Shown: positions 23,121 to 31,493 of the stretch, piece after piece | How positions within the stretch are numbered: position 1 is the first letter of the stretch | Layout: every line of letters begins with the position of its first letter | Assembly: GCA_015065795.1 (NCBI GenBank) | Contig: SVPO01000011.1 | Span: forward strand, 1-34,882 | From: Oscillospiraceae bacterium | GTDB lineage: Bacteria; Bacillota; Clostridia; Oscillospirales; Acutalibacteraceae | Direction: 5' to 3' | DNA: 34,882 nucleotides | Program-made: the position numbers and the translations under genes | The notes under the pieces: model-generated | The model's input: only the letters and a program-made list of their open reading frames with translations | Databases searched by the model: none | What the model was told of the DNA's origin: nothing

Positions 23121-23187
23121 ATCCTTCTGCGCATCAGCGACAGTGGGATGACACCACGAAATTATCGGCGCATGTGCGCAAAGGAAT
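23121..23187 (+). promoter_or_regulatory. Structured alaS leader that can pair with the ribosome binding site
   Basis: TCCTT (23122-23126) can pair with the Shine-Dalgarno AAGGA (23181-23185) and GCGC (23129-23132) with GCGC (23176-23179) across a small internal loop, plus A-U and U-G pairs, giving an 11-bp base stem. Inside is a hairpin GTGG/CCAC (23143-23146, 23154-23157) with a 7-nt loop. I do not see the AGGGTGGNACCGCG T-box element. An alternative hairpin GCGCA/TGCGC (23169-23180) would release the Shine-Dalgarno. The fold is by eye. Confidence 0.5.
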
Positions 23188-23198
23188 GGTAACAGCCA

Positions 23199-25829
23199 AT
23201 GAAATGGACAGGACTTAACGAACTCCGCGAGAGCTATCTCTCTTTCTTTGAGAGCAAGGGTCATCTGCGTCTGCCCAGCTTCTCCCTCGTACCTCAGGGC
23301 GACAAGAGTCTTCTGCTCATAAACTCCGGTATGGCACCGATGAAGAAGTATTTCACCGGTGAGGTCACCCCTCCCAGAAAGCGCGTGACCACCTGCCAGA
23401 AGTGCATCCGTACCCCCGACATCGAGCGCGTTGGCATCACCGCACGCCACGGCACCTATTTCGAGATGCTGGGCAACTTCTCCTTCGGTGACTATTTCAA
23501 GCGCGAGGCTACTGCCTGGGCGTGGGAGTATTTCACCAAGGTTCTGGAGATCCCCGAGGATATCATCTACATCTCCATCTACGAGCAGGATGACGAGGCT
23601 TTTGACATCTGGACCAAGGAGATCGGCGTTGATCCCGACCACATGGTTCGTCTGGGCAAGGAAGACAACTTCTGGGAGCACGGCACCGGTCCCTGCGGCC
23701 CCTGCTCCGAGATCTATATCGACCGCGGCATCGAGCGCGGCTGCGGTTCTCCCAACTGCGGTCCCGGCTGCGACTGCGACCGTTTCGTCGAGGTGTGGAA
23801 CAACGTTTTCACCCAGTTTGATTCCGACGGCAACGGCACCTACACTCCGCTTGATCATCCCAACATCGACACCGGCATGGGCCTTGAGCGTCTTGCCTGC
23901 GTCATGCAGGGCGTTGACAACCTGTTCCTTGTCGACACCGTGCAGAATATCATGAAGCACATCATCAGTATCGCCAATGTCGAGTACGGTGCTGATGAAA
24001 AGAGCGATATCTCTCTGCGCGTTATCACCGACCACATCCGCTCCACTACCTTCATGATCGGCGACGGCGTTATGCCCTCCAACAGCGGCAGAGGCTACGT
24101 CCTGCGCCGTCTGCTCCGCAGAGCTGCCCGTCACGGCCGTCTGCTGGGCATCAACCGCACCTTCCTTTCCGAGGTGTGCGATACCGTTATTGCCGAAAAC
24201 GAGTCTGCTTATCCCGAACTGGTGGATAAGAAGGATTTCATCAAGAAGATCATCTCCGTTGAGGAGGAGAGCTTCGCCCGTACCATCGATCAGGGTATGC
24301 AGGTTCTCGAGGGCTTCGTTGCTGCTCACGAGGGTGACACCCTCAGCGCCGAGGATGCCTTCAAGCTGCACGATACCTTTGGTTTCCCCATCGACCTCAC
24401 CGTTGAGATCCTTGCCGACAAGGGCCTGAAGGTTGACGTCGACGGATTCCAGGCTATCTACAAGGAGCACATCCTTGAGAATAAGAAGCGCCACAAGAAG
24501 TCCGATGCCAACGCATGGGCAGGCGACACCGAGACCTATGCCGGAATTCCTGCCACCGACTTTACCGGCTACGGCAAGGACAGAGGCGACGCTACCGTTC
24601 TTGCCATCGTCAAGGAGGGTGAGCGAGTCGAGTCCGCTGCCAAGGGCGACGAGGTCATCATCGTACTGGACAGCACTCCCTTCTACGCCGAGAGCGGCGG
24701 ACAGTGCGGCGACACCGGCGTTATCAAGTCCGGCTCCGCTGTGCTGAATGTTCTTGACACCACCAAGAATCCCTCCGGAATCTTCCTCCATCGCGCCGTT
24801 GTATCCAAGGGCGAGGTCTCCGAGGGTGCTATCGTAAAGGTCGCCATCGACGCCGAGCGCCGCATGGCTATCCGCCGCAACCATACCGCTGCCCATCTGC
24901 TTCAGGCTGCCCTGCGCAAGGTGCTGGGCACTCACGTCGAGCAGGCAGGTCAGATGGTCAACGACAAGGAAGTCCGCTTCGACTACACTCACTTTGCCGC
25001 ACTCACCGCTGAGGAGCTGACCGCTGTTGAGGATCTCGTCAACGGGCAGATTCTCAAGTCCGTATCCGTCGTCAACAAGGAGATGCCCATTGACGAAGCC
25101 AAGAAGATGGGCGCAATGGCTCTGTTCGGCGAGAAGTACGGCGATGTTGTCCGCGTGGTCAAGGTCGGCAAGTTCTCTGTTGAGCTGTGCGGCGGTACTC
25201 ACGTTGCCAACACTGCCCGTCTGGGTCTGTTCAAGATCAAGTCCGAGTCCTCTGTTGCTTCCGGCGTGCGCCGTATCGAGGGCGTTACCGGTGCCAACGT
25301 GCTGGCTATGCTCCGCGAGAACATTGACACCATCAATTCCGCTGCCGCTGCCATGAAGCTGGGCAATCCTGCCGAGATCGTCCGCCGCAGCGCTCAGCTG
25401 GTCGCCGACCTCAAGGATAAGGATAAGCAGATCGAGCAGCTGGGCTCCAAGCTTGCCGGTATGCAGACCGAGAGCATGATGTCCGACGCCGTTGATGTCA
25501 AGGGCGTTTCGGTCATCACCGCCAGGCTGTCCGGCGTCGCTGCCGACGACCTGCGCACCATGGGTGACAAGGTCAAGGATAAGAATTCCTGCGCTGTAGC
25601 TGTTTTCGCTTCCGTCAACGGCGAGAAGGCTTCCATCTTTGCCTGTGCAGGCAAGGATGCCATCGCCAAGGGTGCCAATGCAGGCGCTATCGTCAGAGCT
25701 GTTGCTCAGCTCACCGGCGGTAACGGCGGCGGCAAGCCCGACGCAGCCATGGCAGGCGCCAAGGATATCAGCAAGATCGACGAGGCACTGGCAGCCGCTG
25801 CCGGTATCGTTTCCGACATGATCAAATAA
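23199..25829 (+). CDS. alaS: Alanyl-tRNA synthetase
   Basis: AlaRS charges tRNA-Ala and hydrolyses Ser- and Gly-tRNA-Ala. The 876-residue protein has the class II catalytic domain at the start (SFESKGH, GMAPMKKYFTG, TYFEMLGNFSFGDYF), a middle tRNA-binding region, the editing site H562-TAA-H566 and the C664-GGT-H668 metal ligands, and a C-terminal C-Ala-type domain with coiled coil and a Gly-rich end (GGNGGGKPD). Length is normal. Spacing from AAGGA to the ATG is 13 bases, longer than usual. It is followed 14 bases later by the HIT gene and may share its transcript with the genes to 30734. Confidence 0.97.
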   Translation: MKWTGLNELRESYLSFFESKGHLRLPSFSLVPQGDKSLLLINSGMAPMKKYFTGEVTPPRKRVTTCQKCIRTPDIERVGITARHGTYFEMLGNFSFGDYFKREATAWAWEYFTKVLEIPEDIIYISIYEQDDEAFDIWTKEIGVDPDHMVRLGKEDNFWEHGTGPCGPCSEIYIDRGIERGCGSPNCGPGCDCDRFVEVWNNVFTQFDSDGNGTYTPLDHPNIDTGMGLERLACVMQGVDNLFLVDTVQNIMKHIISIANVEYGADEKSDISLRVITDHIRSTTFMIGDGVMPSNSGRGYVLRRLLRRAARHGRLLGINRTFLSEVCDTVIAENESAYPELVDKKDFIKKIISVEEESFARTIDQGMQVLEGFVAAHEGDTLSAEDAFKLHDTFGFPIDLTVEILADKGLKVDVDGFQAIYKEHILENKKRHKKSDANAWAGDTETYAGIPATDFTGYGKDRGDATVLAIVKEGERVESAAKGDEVIIVLDSTPFYAESGGQCGDTGVIKSGSAVLNVLDTTKNPSGIFLHRAVVSKGEVSEGAIVKVAIDAERRMAIRRNHTAAHLLQAALRKVLGTHVEQAGQMVNDKEVRFDYTHFAALTAEELTAVEDLVNGQILKSVSVVNKEMPIDEAKKMGAMALFGEKYGDVVRVVKVGKFSVELCGGTHVANTARLGLFKIKSESSVASGVRRIEGVTGANVLAMLRENIDTINSAAAAMKLGNPAEIVRRSAQLVADLKDKDKQIEQLGSKLAGMQTESMMSDAVDVKGVSVITARLSGVAADDLRTMGDKVKDKNSCAVAVFASVNGEKASIFACAGKDAIAKGANAGAIVRAVAQLTGGNGGGKPDAAMAGAKDISKIDEALAAAAGIVSDMIK

Positions 25830-25842
25830 AGGAGATTCGATT

Positions 25843-26187
25843 ATGGATTCCTGCATTTTCTGCAAAATCGTAGCCGGACAGATTCCTTCCTCCAAGGTGT
25901 ATGAGGATGATCTGGTCTATGCATTCAACGATATCAATCCCCTCGCACCCGTTCATGTACTCATTATCCCCAAGGAGCATATCCTTGCTTCCGCTGCTGA
26001 CGCCACCGAGGAGAACGCCGCTCTGATCGGTCATGTTTTCGCCGTGGCTGCAAAGCTGGCAAAGGAACTGGGACTGGATGGCGGCTTCCGTATTGTTACC
26101 AACAGCGGTGACGATGCCTGCCAGACCGTCCATCATCTCCATTTCCATCTGCTGGGCGGCAAGAAGATGAGCGAGGATCTTGCATAA
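25843..26187 (+). CDS. HIT family purine-nucleoside phosphoramidase (HinT-like)
   Basis: HIT proteins hydrolyse adenosine phosphoramidates and acyl-AMP. The 114-residue protein has CIFCKI near the start, the FxDINPLAPVHVLIIPKEH block, and the triad HLHFHLL (H98, H100, H102) close to the C-terminus. Length is typical of HinT. GGAG lies before the ATG, and alaS lies 13 bases upstream; the pairing is fitting because HinT can hydrolyse aminoacyl-AMP made by tRNA synthetases. Confidence 0.95.
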   Translation: MDSCIFCKIVAGQIPSSKVYEDDLVYAFNDINPLAPVHVLIIPKEHILASAADATEENAALIGHVFAVAAKLAKELGLDGGFRIVTNSGDDACQTVHHLHFHLLGGKKMSEDLA

Positions 26188-26217
26188 CGAACTACAATCA
26201 GAAAGGTCGATGTAACA

Positions 26218-26760
26218 ATGGATTTCCATGAGATGACAATTGCCGGACTCAGACGCGAGCTGCCTCTGTGTCCGATCAATGACAAGCTGGATATCGCCGC
26301 TTTTGTTATGTTCGGCGATGTTGAGATCACCGTGGCTGCTGCCCGTGATCTGCTGGAAAAGGCTCCGGAGTTTGATATCATTCTCACTCCCGAAGCAAAG
26401 AGCATCCCTCTGGCATACGAGATGTCTCGCCAGAGCGGCAAGCCCTATATCGTTGCACGTAAAGGCATGAAGCTTTACATGACCGATCCCATCGAGGTCG
26501 CGGTCAAATCCATCACCACCGCCAACGTGCAGCATCTGTTCATCTCCTCCGAGGAAGCCGACCGCCTCATGGGCCGCCGCGTTATGATCGTTGACGACGT
26601 TATCAGCACCGGCGAATCCCTCAAGGCTGTGGAGGCTCTCATCGCCAAGTCGGGCGGTACTGTTGCCTGTAAAGTCGCTGTACTTGCCGAGGGCGACGCT
26701 GCTCAGCGCGATGATATCATCTTCCTTGAGCCGCTGCCTCTGTTCTTCAAAGAGGACTGA
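26218..26760 (+). CDS. Type I phosphoribosyltransferase (adenine/xanthine PRTase-like)
   Basis: The 180-residue protein has the PRPP-binding motif VMIVDDVISTGES (about 122-134), with the two Asp that hold the ribose hydroxyls, and a flexible-loop region VARKGMKLYM (about 79-88). The N-terminal half has the short hood of adenine-type enzymes. It would salvage a purine base to its nucleotide using PRPP; which base is not settled by the sequence. AAAGG is upstream of the ATG. It lies 30 bases after the HIT gene and 32 before ComEC. Confidence 0.85.
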   Translation: MDFHEMTIAGLRRELPLCPINDKLDIAAFVMFGDVEITVAAARDLLEKAPEFDIILTPEAKSIPLAYEMSRQSGKPYIVARKGMKLYMTDPIEVAVKSITTANVQHLFISSEEADRLMGRRVMIVDDVISTGESLKAVEALIAKSGGTVACKVAVLAEGDAAQRDDIIFLEPLPLFFKED

Positions 26761-26792
26761 TTGTTGAATAATTGATCTGGGGGCGCACAGCA

Positions 26793-29051
26793 ATGAAGCG
26801 ACCGTTTGCCGTGGTTGGAATCACATATCTGATTGCGCAGACGATCGCGGTGTTATGCGGACTGGCGGTTACCACCGCGCTGTTCTGCATGACACTGCTG
26901 TGCGCCCTTGTTGTATTTGTGCTGGTCAAGGAGCGTCCTGCGTGGCTGATGCCGGCACTGCTCAGCTGTCTGGTGTGCTTCGGCATGAGCTGTGGCCACC
27001 GGATGCTGGTGGTCAGACCGGCACAGGCGCTGGAGGGCAATACCGTTCTGCTTTCGGGCAGGGTGTGCGAGGCTCCCTATGAATCCTTCGGCAGATATTA
27101 TTACATTATCGAGACCGACAGGATTCTGCGCGATGATATGCCACAGACGGTTCGGTTCAGGCTTTCGTCCTCCCGTGATCTTGACATTGTCTACGGGGAC
27201 GGGATTTACACCGAGGTCAGCTTCAGTTCCCGTGAGGAGAATTCTGCTGCTGCCCGTTCGCTCAGAGCGGACGGCGTGATGCTCACCGGCTATCTGCCTT
27301 ACAACGCGATGACCGAGATCACCGAAGGCTCACCGTCGCTGTACGGATGGATAATCGAGCTGAGGAACAGCTTCGGCACGGCGGCGTCGCGGCTGATGGG
27401 CGATGAGCTGGGCGGTCTGCTCACGGGAATGTTCACAGGGGATACCTCCGGGATAGACAAGCTCACTCTTGCTCGCTTCAGAGACTGCGGTCTTTCGCAT
27501 CTGTTCAGCGTTTCGGGTCTGCATCTGTCGATACTCACTGCCGCGCTGACCGTGCTGCTGCGCAGGCTGACCTCCAACTATCGGGCGACGGCGCTGATGT
27601 GTCTGCCGTTTGTGCTGTTCTTCATGGCGTTCTCGGGCTTTTCCATGTCCATCAGACGCGCAGGTGTAATGATGATTCTTGCCCTCATCGCGGCGGTGGT
27701 TAGACGGGAATATGATCCCCTTAACTCCCTCGGACTTGCGGCGCTGGTGATATGCCTGCTCAACCCCTGCGCAGCAGGCGATGCAGGCATGCTGATGTCC
27801 TTTGCCAGTACCGCCGGAATTATCACTCTGTATACGCCTGTCAGTCGACGGCTGCGCAGGATGGTCAGGTTCGATCCCAAATCCAGAACGGCGTTCATCG
27901 TGCGTCCGGTTCTGGAAACCATCGCCACGTCAGTCATCGCGCAGGCGTTCACCGTGCCGATTTCCATCCTCTGCTTCGGAGAGATGTCCCTGACGGCACC
28001 ACTTGCCAACGTGATCTGCATATATCCTGCGGCGATCTTTATGATGATCGGGGCACTGGCTACGGCGGTGTACTGTATTCCTTTTGTGGGCGCGATCGTC
28101 GGATACATCCTGATGCTTCCTGCGTGGATCGCAGGGAAGTTCTGCGTTGTGATCACCGGGCTGATCGCGCTGATCCCCGGCTCGGGTCTGTCGGTGAATT
28201 ATCCCTTTATGGGGATATTTGTGGCTGGTACCATCGTACTGTTCTGCGTGTGGTATGTGAATTTCGGCAGGGAGAAGGGCAGAGGGTACAGCTTTGGACT
28301 GAGCTGTGTACTGGCGCTGGAGGTGCTGCTGTTTTCCGCTGCCCTGTACAACGGCAATGCGATGCTTTCGGGAAAGATAACGGTGTACGGCTCGGACAGC
28401 GGCATAATGACATCGCTGACTTCGGGACGGCAGTGTGTGGTCATCGGCTGCGGTACGGACAGCTATCGGGGCTGGCTTGCTTCGGAGAGGCTGTCCGAGG
28501 ATAACATCACCGACCTGCTTGCGGTGGCGCTCCCCGACTGCTCCGCGCATTACACCGAATACGCCTGCGAGATCATAGAGCAGTATTCTCCCGAGGCGGT
28601 GTTCCTCTCCGACGACGGAAGCAGCTTCGAGCTTATCAGCCGGAGCTGCGGCATGGTGGATGCGGATATGTATCACTCAAGAAGCGCGTACTACTCTGCG
28701 GATGGCTGCGGCATCAGCTTCCGCATCTACAGGGATGAAGATGATATGGACTGGACGTGGGCGGAATGTGACGGCGTCACCATGCTCATCTGCCCGGAAA
28801 AGGGCAACTGCCTGCTGCTTCCCGACGAGTATCTCCGACCGGACGTTGCGCTGATGAGTGCCGCGGGTGTGGTCAACACCACAGCGCTTGAGCCGACCGC
28901 TATCGTCGTTACTGCAGCGAACAACACTGCCGCCAGCCGCGCGGTGTCAACGCTGGAGGTTCGTGGAATGGAGAATGTGTTTGCCGCACCTGATGACGGC
29001 TGCGTCATCATTGAGAAAGCCGGCAGCGGCATTGAGATAACCAAGCAGTGA
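26793..29051 (+). CDS. ComEC/Rec2 family DNA-uptake channel protein with degenerate C-terminal domain
   Basis: The 752-residue protein starts with hydrophobic helices, then a soluble OB/DUF4131-type region (about 75-180), then the ComEC competence domain with the signature LFSVSGLHLSIL and about eight to ten membrane helices (about 190-510), and a C-terminal soluble region (about 525-752). ComEC forms the membrane channel that brings one DNA strand into the cell; many also have a metallo-beta-lactamase nuclease at the end. That domain keeps its beta-rich outline here, but the metal motif (HxHxDH) is replaced by ALPDCSAHYTEY (about 579-590). I start at ATG 26793 with GGGGG ten bases upstream; a TTG at 26772 is weaker. 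Confidence 0.88.
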   Translation: MKRPFAVVGITYLIAQTIAVLCGLAVTTALFCMTLLCALVVFVLVKERPAWLMPALLSCLVCFGMSCGHRMLVVRPAQALEGNTVLLSGRVCEAPYESFGRYYYIIETDRILRDDMPQTVRFRLSSSRDLDIVYGDGIYTEVSFSSREENSAAARSLRADGVMLTGYLPYNAMTEITEGSPSLYGWIIELRNSFGTAASRLMGDELGGLLTGMFTGDTSGIDKLTLARFRDCGLSHLFSVSGLHLSILTAALTVLLRRLTSNYRATALMCLPFVLFFMAFSGFSMSIRRAGVMMILALIAAVVRREYDPLNSLGLAALVICLLNPCAAGDAGMLMSFASTAGIITLYTPVSRRLRRMVRFDPKSRTAFIVRPVLETIATSVIAQAFTVPISILCFGEMSLTAPLANVICIYPAAIFMMIGALATAVYCIPFVGAIVGYILMLPAWIAGKFCVVITGLIALIPGSGLSVNYPFMGIFVAGTIVLFCVWYVNFGREKGRGYSFGLSCVLALEVLLFSAALYNGNAMLSGKITVYGSDSGIMTSLTSGRQCVVIGCGTDSYRGWLASERLSEDNITDLLAVALPDCSAHYTEYACEIIEQYSPEAVFLSDDGSSFELISRSCGMVDADMYHSRSAYYSADGCGISFRIYRDEDDMDWTWAECDGVTMLICPEKGNCLLLPDEYLRPDVALMSAAGVVNTTALEPTAIVVTAANNTAASRAVSTLEVRGMENVFAAPDDGCVIIEKAGSGIEITKQ

Positions 29052-29064
29052 AAGGAGGGCTTTT

Positions 29065-30111
29065 GTGGCTGATATCAGAATGAACGATCTGGAAAAGCAG
29101 CTGCGTGCGAACAAGCCTTCACGCGTATATTTCATATATGGTTCGGAAACGTACCTCAAGCGTCAGGCGGTGGAAAAGCTGCTGGATGCCTGCGTGAGCG
29201 AGGATACAGCCGAGTTCAACTATCAGCGCTTCGACGGCAGCAGGATGAATGCCGTGGAGCTGGCTGACGCTACGCAGCAGTTCCCGATGCTTGCCGAGCG
29301 CCGATGCGTGCTGGTGGAGGATTACGATTTTACGAAAATGTCCGATATCGAAGCCGACACGATGCAGGACTGCATCAACTCTGTGCCCGATTTCTGTGTG
29401 CTGATCCTCTGGATAAATGATCTGGACGCAGGTCCGCGTCAGTCGAAGGTTCAGAAGATGGCAAAGCTGTGCTCCAAAATCGGCAGCACCATGCTGCTGG
29501 ATACGCCCAGAACGGGCGAGCTTGCCGCCATGCTGGTGGAGCGCGCCGCGTCCATCGGCTCAAAGCTGGAGCGTCCGGAGGCGTACCATCTCCTTGAGCG
29601 GTGCGGAAACGACATGACCACCCTATATTCCGAGCTGGAAAAGCTGTCGGTCTATGTGGGCAAAAAGCCCATCACAAAGGAAACCATAGACCTGCTGTGC
29701 CCACGGTCGCTGGAGGCGGATGTGTTCCGCATTTCGCGCAGCATCATCCGTGGTGACAACGATGAGGCGTTCAGAATAACCTCGGGACTGCTGGCTCAGA
29801 AGACCGAGCCCATCGAGATATTCATGCTGCTCTGCTCCGACTTCATCGACCTGTACCGCGCCAAATGCGCCGCGTCGGCAGGGATGAGCGTCAAGGATGT
29901 TTCCTCGGCGTTTGATGCCGACTATGCCCGTAAGGAATTCCGCGTAACCAACGCAATGCGTGACCACAGCTCATTTTCCGGCGCGCGCCTGCGCAGATAC
30001 ATCGAGCTGCTGTTTGACGCTGAGCTTAAACTCAAGACCGCGCGCACCGACCGCAAGGCATGCCTTGAGCAGCTTGTGGCGCGTCTGTGCGCCGAGGGAG
30101 CGAGACGATGA
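29065..30111 (+). CDS. holA: DNA polymerase III delta subunit (HolA/YqeN)
   Basis: The delta subunit opens the beta clamp during DNA loading. The 348-residue protein starts with GTG after AAAGGAGG and has the Firmicute YqeN pattern: KPSRVYFIYGSETYLKRQAVEKL near the start, PMLAERRCVLVEDYD, and a helical C-terminal collar domain with CGNDMTTLYSELEKL. Its length matches about 330-350. It follows ComEC by 13 bases, an order found in many Firmicutes, and overlaps the next gene by ATGA. Confidence 0.93.
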   Translation: MADIRMNDLEKQLRANKPSRVYFIYGSETYLKRQAVEKLLDACVSEDTAEFNYQRFDGSRMNAVELADATQQFPMLAERRCVLVEDYDFTKMSDIEADTMQDCINSVPDFCVLILWINDLDAGPRQSKVQKMAKLCSKIGSTMLLDTPRTGELAAMLVERAASIGSKLERPEAYHLLERCGNDMTTLYSELEKLSVYVGKKPITKETIDLLCPRSLEADVFRISRSIIRGDNDEAFRITSGLLAQKTEPIEIFMLLCSDFIDLYRAKCAASAGMSVKDVSSAFDADYARKEFRVTNAMRDHSSFSGARLRRYIELLFDAELKLKTARTDRKACLEQLVARLCAEGARR

Positions 30112-30734
30112 ACCGTATCCCCATAAGAGAAGTAGTGGTGGTGGAGGGAAAGTACGACAAGATTCGTCTCTCGTCGCTGCTGGATGCCACCATAATCACC
30201 ACCGAGGGCTTCGGGATTTTCAGGAACAAGGAAAAGCAGGCGATGCTGCGCAGGATGGCAAAGGAGCGCGGTCTCCTGCTGATGACCGACAGCGACAGCG
30301 CAGGTTTCGTGATACGTAATTTCCTGCGCGGCTGCGTGCCCTCCGACTGCCTGAGGCACGTCTACATACCGCAGCTTGCAGGCAAGGAAGCCAGAAAAAC
30401 CGAAAGGTCAAAGGAGGGTCTGCTGGGCGTGGAGGGCATGGACACCGACACACTGGTGGAGGCTCTCCGACGTGCAGGAGTATCCACAGACGGACAGAAG
30501 GGCACAAAAAAAGAGCCTGCCTGCCTTGACAAGCAGCGGCTCTTTGACGATGGACTTGTGGGGGGCGTGAACAGCGCCGAGCTGCGCAGCCGACTGGCAG
30601 GCGAGCTGGGGCTGCCCACAACGCTGACGGCCAACGCCCTCATCGAGGCGATCAACATTCTTTGCGACGAATCGGAATACGCGGCGGCTCTCGCTCGGGT
30701 GATGACCGCAGGGTCAGTTACGACGGAGCAGTGA
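30108..30734 (+). CDS. RNase M5-like TOPRIM protein with DUF4093 domain
   Basis: The 208-residue protein starts with the TOPRIM strand VVVVEGKYDKIRL (catalytic Glu in VEGK), has the DxD motif TDSDSAGF, and a C-terminal DUF4093 region with LFDDGLVGG and a helical end. RNase M5 trims 5S rRNA. The DxD motif is followed by SAG in place of the DPDYPG form common in Bacillus RNase M5, so it is the Clostridia branch and 5S processing is inferred. The ATG overlaps the holA stop. The 3' end overlaps the convergent DUF4364 gene by 21 bases. Confidence 0.85.
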   Translation: MNRIPIREVVVVEGKYDKIRLSSLLDATIITTEGFGIFRNKEKQAMLRRMAKERGLLLMTDSDSAGFVIRNFLRGCVPSDCLRHVYIPQLAGKEARKTERSKEGLLGVEGMDTDTLVEALRRAGVSTDGQKGTKKEPACLDKQRLFDDGLVGGVNSAELRSRLAGELGLPTTLTANALIEAINILCDESEYAAALARVMTAGSVTTEQ

Positions 30735-31289
30735 ATCGTCACCTGTGACCTGAGCGTATACCAGGCGGTACAGCGACTCGGGATCGTTATAGAATCGCTC
30801 ACGGGCTTCGTTGACGCGCGCCTCGGTGGGGAGGAGGAGCGAAACGGACATCAGTCCCTTTTCCGGATCCTTGCTTCCGATGACCATGGTGACGTTGAAG
30901 CCGCCGCCGCAGGATCGGCAGATAAATCCGTTTTCGCGCTCGTTGCGTCTGCGCTGCAGCATCTTTTCGATGGCAGCACGGGATTTGCGGCGGATGGTGT
31001 TGGGCAGACGGCTGCTCAGATCCTCCGATACACGCTTGCCAAGCGGCGCCAGAAGCAGCGCGTCGGTGGCAGTGTTGTACATCAGATGATCGTTGTCGAT
31101 GAGATGCTCGATGGCGCTGAGCGTCTCAATGTAGTTTGCAAAGCGGTGGGTGAAAATCAGCTCGATGATGTCGCTTTTGGTGAGCGGTTCCTCAAACTGA
31201 TCCAGCATATAGCAGATGAGGATTCTGATGTCGGTTCGGTTCTTTATGCCGTCGGGGGAAACGCCGACGGTCAGGGTATCGTTATCCAT
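30714..31289 (-). CDS. DUF4364 family protein
   Basis: The 191-residue protein matches DUF4364 of Clostridia: an N-terminal winged-helix-like region with RILICYMLDQFEEPLTKSDIIELI (first 20 residues of this block shown by RILICYMLDQ at 23-32), a middle helix, and a beta-rich C-terminal part including CRSCGGGF. No DNA-binding partner is known to me; a transcription-factor role is plausible from the winged-helix look but not shown. AGGAG precedes the ATG by about seven bases. It faces the RNase M5-like gene tail to tail, with 21 bases of overlap and no terminator in between. Confidence 0.83.
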   Translation of the reverse strand: MDNDTLTVGVSPDGIKNRTDIRILICYMLDQFEEPLTKSDIIELIFTHRFANYIETLSAIEHLIDNDHLMYNTATDALLLAPLGKRVSEDLSSRLPNTIRRKSRAAIEKMLQRRRNERENGFICRSCGGGFNVTMVIGSKDPEKGLMSVSLLLPTEARVNEARERFYNDPESLYRLVYAQVTGDDSLLRRN

Positions 31290-31317
31290 AAGCTCTCCTG
31301 TCTGGTTTTGTGCTTCT

Positions 31318-31346
31318 ATTTTACCTCAAAACGAGGCATCTTTCAA
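31318..31346 (-). promoter_or_regulatory. Promoter of the DUF4364 gene
   Basis: Minus strand: -35 TTGAAA (31346-31341), 17-bp spacer, -10 TAAAAT (31323-31318), about 29 bases before the start codon. Confidence 0.78.
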
Positions 31347-31427
31347 CCGTGGGGATTCTTTTTGTGAGCAGACCGGAATGGTTTGGTGAAAGTCCACAAT
31401 ATCCCACCCTGCGTGAGGTGGTAAACC

Positions 31428-31456
31428 TTGACTTAACTGTGTTGCAAGTATATAAT
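31428..31456 (+). promoter_or_regulatory. Promoter of the CotH gene
   Basis: -35 TTGACT (31428-31433), 17-bp spacer, -10 TATAAT (31451-31456), 38 bases before the start codon. Confidence 0.82.
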
Positions 31457-31493
31457 TAATTGATATATACCAGTGTTGCAAGGGGGCGACCAG

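Noticed and set aside
23105-23198. T-box riboswitch before alaS
   Set aside because: I looked for the AGGGTGGNACCGCG T-box element and a terminator/antiterminator; neither is present.
22845-25895. A 1016-codon minus-strand open frame opposite alaS
   Set aside because: Same cause as above; the plus-strand AlaRS is fully conserved and accounts for the sequence.
31404-31421. CCACC/GGTGG hairpin before the CotH promoter
   Set aside because: Only five base pairs and no T tract; no gene reads into it from the left on the plus strand, since the upstream gene is on the minus strand.
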